DNA of 64,000 nt. Origin: Nectonema munidae (taxonomy: Eukaryota > Nematomorpha > Nectonematoida > Nectonematidae). The notes beneath the pieces were generated by a model. That model was given only the letters and a program-made list of their open reading frames with translations, was not told the origin of the DNA and made no database searches. How positions within the stretch are numbered: the first letter of the stretch is position 1; the number at the start of each line of letters is the position of its first letter. Of the stretch, positions 57,757 to 64,000 are shown piece by piece. The stretch is from positions 62,001 to 126,000 of the forward strand of contig JAUIRK010000857.1 of NCBI GenBank assembly GCA_030549495.1, given 5' to 3'. The translations under genes and the position numbers were made by a program.

Positions 57757-60417
57757 ATGCCTCTCATTCTCAGAGTTTCTTCGCTTTTGAAACTCTTTTT
57801 CCTAATTTCTATGATAACATTTATTAGTTTAATTTTTTACAACATTAATCACTATTTTGATGCAAAGAATATAACAAATTTTATCAGTGATAAAGTTGAC
57901 TTCAAATTCAAGCCTGAACCGGATTTTATATACAATGAGAATGCATTTAAAGAGATTCCCGCCTTTTTTGATGAAATTTTATCATACTCAAGTAATAAAA
58001 ATGTTGCTGAAGCAAATATCCAAGTTAAGAAAATGGCGGATGTCTTGGTCGTTTATTTCGATGATGATGACCGAGTTCCGCATAATCCCGTGGAAATGAT
58101 TTTGTCTTCGCTGAAAGTCAAGTATCTCACTTGTTTTGTAGTTGAAAACGCACTAAGCTCTTTCATTCGCTTTTCAAGGACAGAGAATCATTCTAGTGTG
58201 TTCACAATTCTTTTATACAAGCTAGTCATCTTCACGAGTTTAAGGGCCTTCAATTTAACACAACAAAAATCGAGTATCTCCTTCTTTGATTCGTATTACA
58301 AAAATTTTTCAGCGCAAGGCAAAGTCATAGTAATTACTTCAACTTTCAAAGATGACGTTAATGAATTTCTTTTTCAAGGTTTAGGCATTCACTTGCGTTT
58401 ATCAAGGAAACCACCAATTTCTCTTTCCATCAGCAATGATTCAAACATCCCATTTATAACCAAAGCTATCCAAATTTCTTCGCCATACTTTTCATTCACG
58501 CCAACATTCTACTACTTTCATATTAATTCATCTTCATTGATTCGTCCCGTGGCTTCCTTCAACTCTAAATTCCTTTCATTCCCTCTACCTATTGTGGTAG
58601 CCTATGCGTCTCCTGACCAAGCCCAAAAAGTTCTATTCAGCCTTGACTTGAACTTTTGGCCAATGAAATTCCTGTTCGTAGATTCTCTTCGTCATTTATT
58701 ATTCACAAACTCTGGAGAAAACTTTTTCTCTCTCAATAGAAGTTTCCTCTTAGACATCGACGACATTTTTGTGGGCAAGCACAACTTCAAAGGGGAAGAT
58801 ACTCAAGCGTTGATATCTTTTCAAAATAACTTTAAGACATTCATTCCTTCATTCAGATTCAATTTAGGCTTTTGTGGAGGTCTCTTCAATAAATCTTCCA
58901 AGGGATATTCCCTCTTACTCAATGCTAAAAATTCTTTTTGGTGGTTTCCTCACATGTTCAAGCATAGACGAGTGATCGATTTGAATATCACGAGTATCAT
59001 TGATAGTCTTCGGAAGAATCGCGAATTCGCTAAACAGCACAGCATAGCTCAAAACAACAAATATTTTGTCAGTCCAGCACATGTCGGCACATTTCCTACA
59101 ATGAACGAATTGTACTCCGCTCTCAGCCAGGTTGAAGACACAAAAGTGACTTCTACGATGAATTATCCCCAGATTCGGCCATCTTATAATCGGCATGGAT
59201 TTATGCACCGAGGTATAGCAGTTTTACCGAGACACTCCCTCGGTGTTTACAGTCGACACTTTAAGTACGAGGATTTTGCTGCTAATCAAATTGAACTTTT
59301 GGAAAAGTCTCGAGCCGGCGAACTCTTCGATGCATTATTACTGCGCCCAATCAACGTTTTTATGACACATGCCCCAAACTACATGGAAGACCGATTAGCA
59401 TTGTTCATTTTGAACAAAACCTTTGAGCTATACTTTCACTTCACAAATCTAAAATTCTCTTACCTACAGCCTATACCCCTGGCTCAAAAATACTTCGATA
59501 TTTATTCTTATCAGAGACAGGTGATCTGGAATAATCCATGTTTCGATACTAAAAATCTTGAAATTTGGCATAGAAAGTTCGAATGTCGTCGTTTTCCGAG
59601 CATTTTGATCGTGGGTCCGCAGAAAACTGGTTCCACCGCCCTGCACTTTTTCTTATCTCTAAACCCCCTTTTGAAGACGAGCAAAACGAATCCAACGACT
59701 TTTGAAGAAGTGCAATTTTTCACAAATGAACATCGATACAACGACCTAGGAATCGAATGGTATTTGGATCAATTTCAAAATATCTCAAATTCTACTGCGA
59801 ACATTATTAATTACGAAAAGAGTGCTACTTATTTCGACAGTACATCAGCTATGATTAAAATCAAAAAACTTCTTCCACACGCCAAGATTGTGATTATTTT
59901 ACGAAGTCCCATTGATAGAGCTTATTCGTGGTATCAGCATATGCTTGCTCACAAAAATGTGCACGCTATGAATCACACTTTTGAAGAAGTGTTGGCGGGA
60001 AAAAGTGGAAATAAGAATCTGCTAGATCGCATCCTCAGACCAGGCCTTTACTACAAATACACAACATACTGGCTGAAACGCTTCTCTCCTGCACAAATCG
60101 AAATAGTTGATGGAGATGCATTTGCCCGCGATCCCATCCCAACCATGCAATCCTTACAGAAAAGGATTTTGCCACGAAACTCCATGATTAATTACTCTCA
60201 CCACTTAAAGTTTGTTCCTTCTAAGAAGTTTTATTGCGCCAAGTCTATCGATGGCGGGCATAAATGTTTGGGAGTGGGCAAGGGAAGACCCTACGCTAGC
60301 ATGAGTTCTCAAGCGACGTTTTGGTTGCAAAAGTATTATTCCGCGGACATCAACAAATTGTGCCTCCTATTTCAAAGAATGGGCCTGCATCGCATGCCTT
60401 GGTTTGAAGATTGTTGA
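57757..60417 (+). CDS. NDST: Heparan sulfate N-deacetylase/N-sulfotransferase (NDST, sulfateless family)
   Basis: Golgi type II membrane enzyme that removes acetyl groups from GlcNAc in heparan chains and sulfates the freed amine using PAPS. 886 residues from ATG 57757, close to the usual ~880, in one exon. Residues about 8-28 form the signal anchor. Deacetylase half: DIDDIFVGK (333-341), FWWFPHMFKH (394-403), SPAHVGTFP (439-447), RHGFMHRGIAVLPRHSLGVY about 487-506, VFMTH (534-538) and PLAQKYF. Sulfotransferase half: ILIVGPQKTGSTAL (616-629, PAPS loop, K623), TFEEVQFF (648-655, E651 at the catalytic Glu), RSPIDRAYSWYQH (716-728, 3'-phosphate site, S724) and the C-terminal disulfide segment CAKSIDGGHKCLG. 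Where NDSTs usually have PHHSG this has PAHVG. Same strand as the KDM1-like gene, 926 bp downstream; a shared transcript is unlikely given the intervening polyadenylation signals. Confidence 0.96.
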   Translation: MPLILRVSSLLKLFFLISMITFISLIFYNINHYFDAKNITNFISDKVDFKFKPEPDFIYNENAFKEIPAFFDEILSYSSNKNVAEANIQVKKMADVLVVYFDDDDRVPHNPVEMILSSLKVKYLTCFVVENALSSFIRFSRTENHSSVFTILLYKLVIFTSLRAFNLTQQKSSISFFDSYYKNFSAQGKVIVITSTFKDDVNEFLFQGLGIHLRLSRKPPISLSISNDSNIPFITKAIQISSPYFSFTPTFYYFHINSSSLIRPVASFNSKFLSFPLPIVVAYASPDQAQKVLFSLDLNFWPMKFLFVDSLRHLLFTNSGENFFSLNRSFLLDIDDIFVGKHNFKGEDTQALISFQNNFKTFIPSFRFNLGFCGGLFNKSSKGYSLLLNAKNSFWWFPHMFKHRRVIDLNITSIIDSLRKNREFAKQHSIAQNNKYFVSPAHVGTFPTMNELYSALSQVEDTKVTSTMNYPQIRPSYNRHGFMHRGIAVLPRHSLGVYSRHFKYEDFAANQIELLEKSRAGELFDALLLRPINVFMTHAPNYMEDRLALFILNKTFELYFHFTNLKFSYLQPIPLAQKYFDIYSYQRQVIWNNPCFDTKNLEIWHRKFECRRFPSILIVGPQKTGSTALHFFLSLNPLLKTSKTNPTTFEEVQFFTNEHRYNDLGIEWYLDQFQNISNSTANIINYEKSATYFDSTSAMIKIKKLLPHAKIVIILRSPIDRAYSWYQHMLAHKNVHAMNHTFEEVLAGKSGNKNLLDRILRPGLYYKYTTYWLKRFSPAQIEIVDGDAFARDPIPTMQSLQKRILPRNSMINYSHHLKFVPSKKFYCAKSIDGGHKCLGVGKGRPYASMSSQATFWLQKYYSADINKLCLLFQRMGLHRMPWFEDC

Positions 60418-60480
60418 TCTCTTCCTCTATCATTTATTTTGTTTAAGAAAAAATGTTATTTTACAGGAACAATACCTAAA

Positions 60481-60486
60481 AATAAA
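60481..60486 (+). terminator. Polyadenylation signal of NDST
   Basis: AATAAA 63 bp after the NDST stop. Confidence 0.65.
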
Positions 60487-63400
60487 CTTTCTTTGTTAGG
60501 AACATGAACGCACGAGTATTTTTCTGGAGCGTAGAACTATGGCGTGTATCGAAGTCAAAAATGCGGTTTAGTGTCCTGACAGGAATCACCTCATCAATTT
60601 TTGTGTGGACCTTAATATTAGAATACTGAAAATGTTTGGCCTGTCCTCATTTACTTGTATATAACTAAATTATCCACGGTCATCGCCTTATCTTTACTAG
60701 CGTTACAGAATCAAAGGCTAAAACGCCCGACTTGTCCAGGTACTTAAAAAATCCAAAAATTTGGCCTCCCAATTATTGCATCCAGATATAGTTTCGAAAA
60801 TTTTAAATTATTATCATTAGATGCTTATTATGAAAAGTTAATAAATAAAAAGTTACTCGGGTTGCAAAATCGGAAGGTAAAAACTCGGACTCCCATTAAT
60901 GATAAAATCGTTTATTTGTATTCCAAAATAATTAAAAAAAATTCTAAAGACTTTTTTTTACATTCATAAAGAATTAACCTACCTAGGTAACGGAGAGGTG
61001 GAAAACTGTATAAAACTATGTAAAATAAATTTCTGTGAATCACATTACATTCTGTGTCCATTCACAGAAATGTGAATAATAACCTTCATCCAACTTATGA
61101 GATCCAAAAAGGTTGAAAGCGCTCTTGGATTTGCTTGCCTTGAGTGATAGCGTTAATCAAATTTGTATACTCGCATTCATCCTAGTTGGTATATATCTCT
61201 TGCATTACACCCATGCGAATACACACACATCATTACTTACCAAAATATTTAAATTAGAACTAGACCTTTCCTTTTGATTCTAGCAATGCATGTTCCCAAT
61301 TAAATAAGCTCAAATTGTTCTTTCATTTTGGAAACTTCTTATGACATTTATCTCTGAATGAACTAAGTATCTTATTTCGTTTGTTTATCGGCAATAGACG
61401 AAATAAAAAGAAATTTAAAGAAATTTTTGGTTGTGACTATATTTCAAGATGCGACATCATAATTATATCACATCTTTGAATGTCTGAAATTTGCTCTATT
61501 TGGTAGCAGTACATCTCTTTAAAAAATAAAACTACTGACCACAAATCATTTCCAGAAAAAACATGACAAGTCAAAAGTTATATTTATTTTCTCCGATTTC
61601 ACGTCTTCTTTTTGAGCCACCCTGTGAGGACCATGTTTTTAATTTATAGAAGTTTGATCTTGATGTAACCGTTTTTATAACTTGTTTATAATTTTGAATT
61701 TTTTTAATTAAAATTATGCCTGTTTCCATCCATTTTGTATTATTGATATTATCAGAGAATTAATAAAATACAGGTGTGTTATAACAAGTTTAAAAAGAAA
61801 ATTACTCTAAGTGATTTTATGAGGTTGGCACGCTCAATGCATTTGACAGCTAGGTTTGACACTCCATTATCAAAAGGTTGCCGATGTCTTTAGCTTCCAA
61901 AATTTGTCTAATCGAGATTTAGTGTAAGGTAACGCTTGAGCGATTTTTTGGTTTAATTTTCATTCATCACAACTGTTTTCACATCCATGAACTAGCAAAT
62001 GAAGTGTATTTATTCCCAAGATTGATAAAATCTTTTTATACCTTTTTCTAGAAAGTTTTTAGAGCTGTCTTGTAAGTTGAGTAAGTTTTTATGATATTTA
62101 ATTTCCATTACTTCAACGACTCCAAACCTTATTAATGGATTACCTTGCGCAAAACTTTAACACTTACAGTGATTTCGAACGACATGATAACTTCTCAAAA
62201 CTCTCAAAAGTTGCATTCTCAAAACATGATATAAACATGACTTCAATGTTCTTATGCAGTAGAAAAATCGTTCTACGCGCGCGCCGAATGAAATTTTCTT
62301 CAGCGCCACATTCTACAATTTATTTATAAAGAAAGCGTGCAAACTCTTTCCTCGAGCTTGCTGCATATTGCGTGGAAGTGAAAAGCAGTAAATGTTTCTT
62401 TATTCATGAAACAGGACTGAGTAAACTTCATTATAAAAGTAACAAAATAATTTTTAAGAAAGTTTGTGTGATGAGAGATCATTTTTATAATAACTTTTGA
62501 ATTCAATACAATTTTTCAAACTTTAGGAATAGAAAACAGTAGTAATATTAAATAATGGAAAAGAAACACCACCACATTTGCGTTTATTTGTCGAAGCCGT
62601 TTGCATGAAATTAGGACGGTTCAGGATGTACAGTAACGAGATTGAGCGTGAACCTAAAGAACAAAGAGGATGATGAACAACTTTTCTATTTAGTTATATT
62701 CACAACTGTGAAGAAGTCGCGTTACGAACTTTTTCAATGAAGACAAAATGCTCAAATTTTTGAAGCAAGAAAATAATTGATTTTCGGGAAGTGGGCAACT
62801 AATAATAATTTTTTCAGTAAGTTCCCATGAAAACAAAACTCAGGACAACTAACCTTTCCAAACTAATTTTAGCGTGGTTAAGAGTTTGTTTTTAATTGTT
62901 TATTTTCGTTTTCCCCGTCACCATCGTACCATTAACGCCTATTTCATAACAATACATGCCATCTTTGAAGACATTTTAGGAATCAATTTTCATATAACTT
63001 GCATTAAAAATGAACTCATTTATCAAAAATGCCTAACACTTTAAAAGAGGGTTCGGAGTCTGAGTCGGTATCTAATAAATTTAGTCCGTTTTAAAAATAT
63101 TTTAAATATTTATTTTTGTGATTCTTTTAAACTCTTATCTTTCTTTGTAATAAATTGATTTCTTGTCTGTGAGCTTTCACAGTGAATTTGCTTTTTGGTT
63201 CATACCAAAACTTCAAATCGGTGAATTTTCCGAGCTTTATCTATTCCAAAGGACCAATTTTTTTCAATTTTCCTATTCCACTTGATATTTTCATGGGCTT
63301 CGCGACTAGGTATCGGTTGAATATAGACCACATTTGATTTAAAAATATTTTATTGAGGGTTACATTTTCATTATTATGTAATTTTCATTACTTTTTCTTT

Positions 63401-64000
63401 ATATTGCCAATTACTCATCATCAGGGCAAACAAAAATAAAAAAAAAACATTTTTTTTAAAAACAAAAAAACATTGTAAACCTATTTTAAACTAGTTTAAG
63501 CTATATTTTGTCTGTTGTTCGATTTTTTAGGTCAATAAAGGCAAAATAAAATTTAAGACAATAAAGTCACAAATTTTCAATGATAAAGTGATTAACATTT
63601 TAAATTTTGTTGCTCAATAAAAAGCTCAAATGAAGGAAAATATCCTTTAAAAATTTCGAACTTCCAGAGCGAATAAAAGTTTAAAAAAAATATATTTATT
63701 GTTTGAACTATTTTTTTTGAAATTTGTCATAAAGTTCAAAAATAAGTTTTTTTAGTTCAACAAAAAGTTAAAAAAAACAAAAATATTAAATATTTTAAAT
63801 TCCCCAAATTATTATTTTTATTAATCTAATGTATTTTAATAAGGAACGAGACTTTTTTTCTTTAGGTCGAAAATTTTTTGCCCTACTCATCATACATTGC
63901 TTATTAATAGTTGAGTATGTCATCCCCTGTTTCTTTTCCTATTTATATCAAAATCAAATTTCCTTATAAAAAGTAAACGAATTTTTGCAATGTTCTGTCA
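60487..64000. other. Intergenic, nothing recognised
   Basis: 3.5 kb of AT-rich sequence with no conserved coding block, complete transposon or RNA gene that I can support. A short inverted repeat (TTTCTGTGAAT ... ATTCACAGAAA, about 61030-61071) could form a hairpin. The open frames at 62135-62506 have no recognisable similarity. Confidence 0.5.

Noticed and set aside
58915-59741. Minus-strand open frames inside NDST
   Set aside because: Antisense shadows of a clear, conserved coding region.

Overview
The window is animal nuclear DNA: strongly AT-rich, with GT-AG introns of up to several kilobases, AATAAA polyadenylation signals and a dense load of transposon relics. The genes are metazoan. 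The repeat protein families (mariner with DEKNF/SPDLN motifs, DUF4817-like HTH, Tigger, hAT, MULE, and two unclassified repetitive families) resemble those I associate with copepod crustaceans such as sea lice. That taxonomic guess is from memory, not from a search.

Four protein-coding genes can be read with confidence, all on the + strand. (1) GOLPH3, 599-16833, four exons, a Golgi PtdIns4P effector. (2) An E2F4/5-type transcription factor, 32339-47124, five exons. (3) A divergent KDM1/LSD1-family protein (SWIRM plus amine oxidase with tower), 54851-56830, uninterrupted. (4) A heparan sulfate N-deacetylase/N-sulfotransferase (NDST, the sulfateless family), 57757-60417, uninterrupted. GOLPH3 and E2F were assembled exon by exon from family conservation, matching splice phases and GT/AG sites. 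A probable first exon of an unidentified gene lies on the minus strand at 30492-30671, divergent from E2F.

Between and inside these genes the DNA is a graveyard of elements. GOLPH3 introns hold SINE copies and a mariner relic. 17.7-20.2 kb holds an unclassified repetitive coding relic and an internally deleted Tigger/pogo element with exact TA-CAG...CTG-TA ends. 22.9-25.7 kb is a nested hAT element with a perfect 8-bp target duplication. 28.6-29.3 kb has a SINE and a MULE relic. E2F introns contain two hAT coding relics, a hAT MITE nested in another repeat, a 98% identical tandem duplication, a piggyBac-type MITE and a Tc1/mariner-type MITE. 51-54 kb has a Tc1 relic, a tRNA-like unit and a LINE reverse transcriptase fragment. 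60.5-64 kb shows nothing recognisable.

The most interesting signal is the KDM1-like protein. It keeps the FAD motifs and the catalytic lysine but has lost most acidic residues that in LSD1 hold the histone H3 tail, plus one aromatic-cage residue. It and the neighbouring NDST are both intronless while the other two genes have introns of 1-9 kb, so retroposition followed by divergence is a testable idea. GOLPH3 and NDST both act in Golgi glycan synthesis, but I see no evidence that their nearness is functional.
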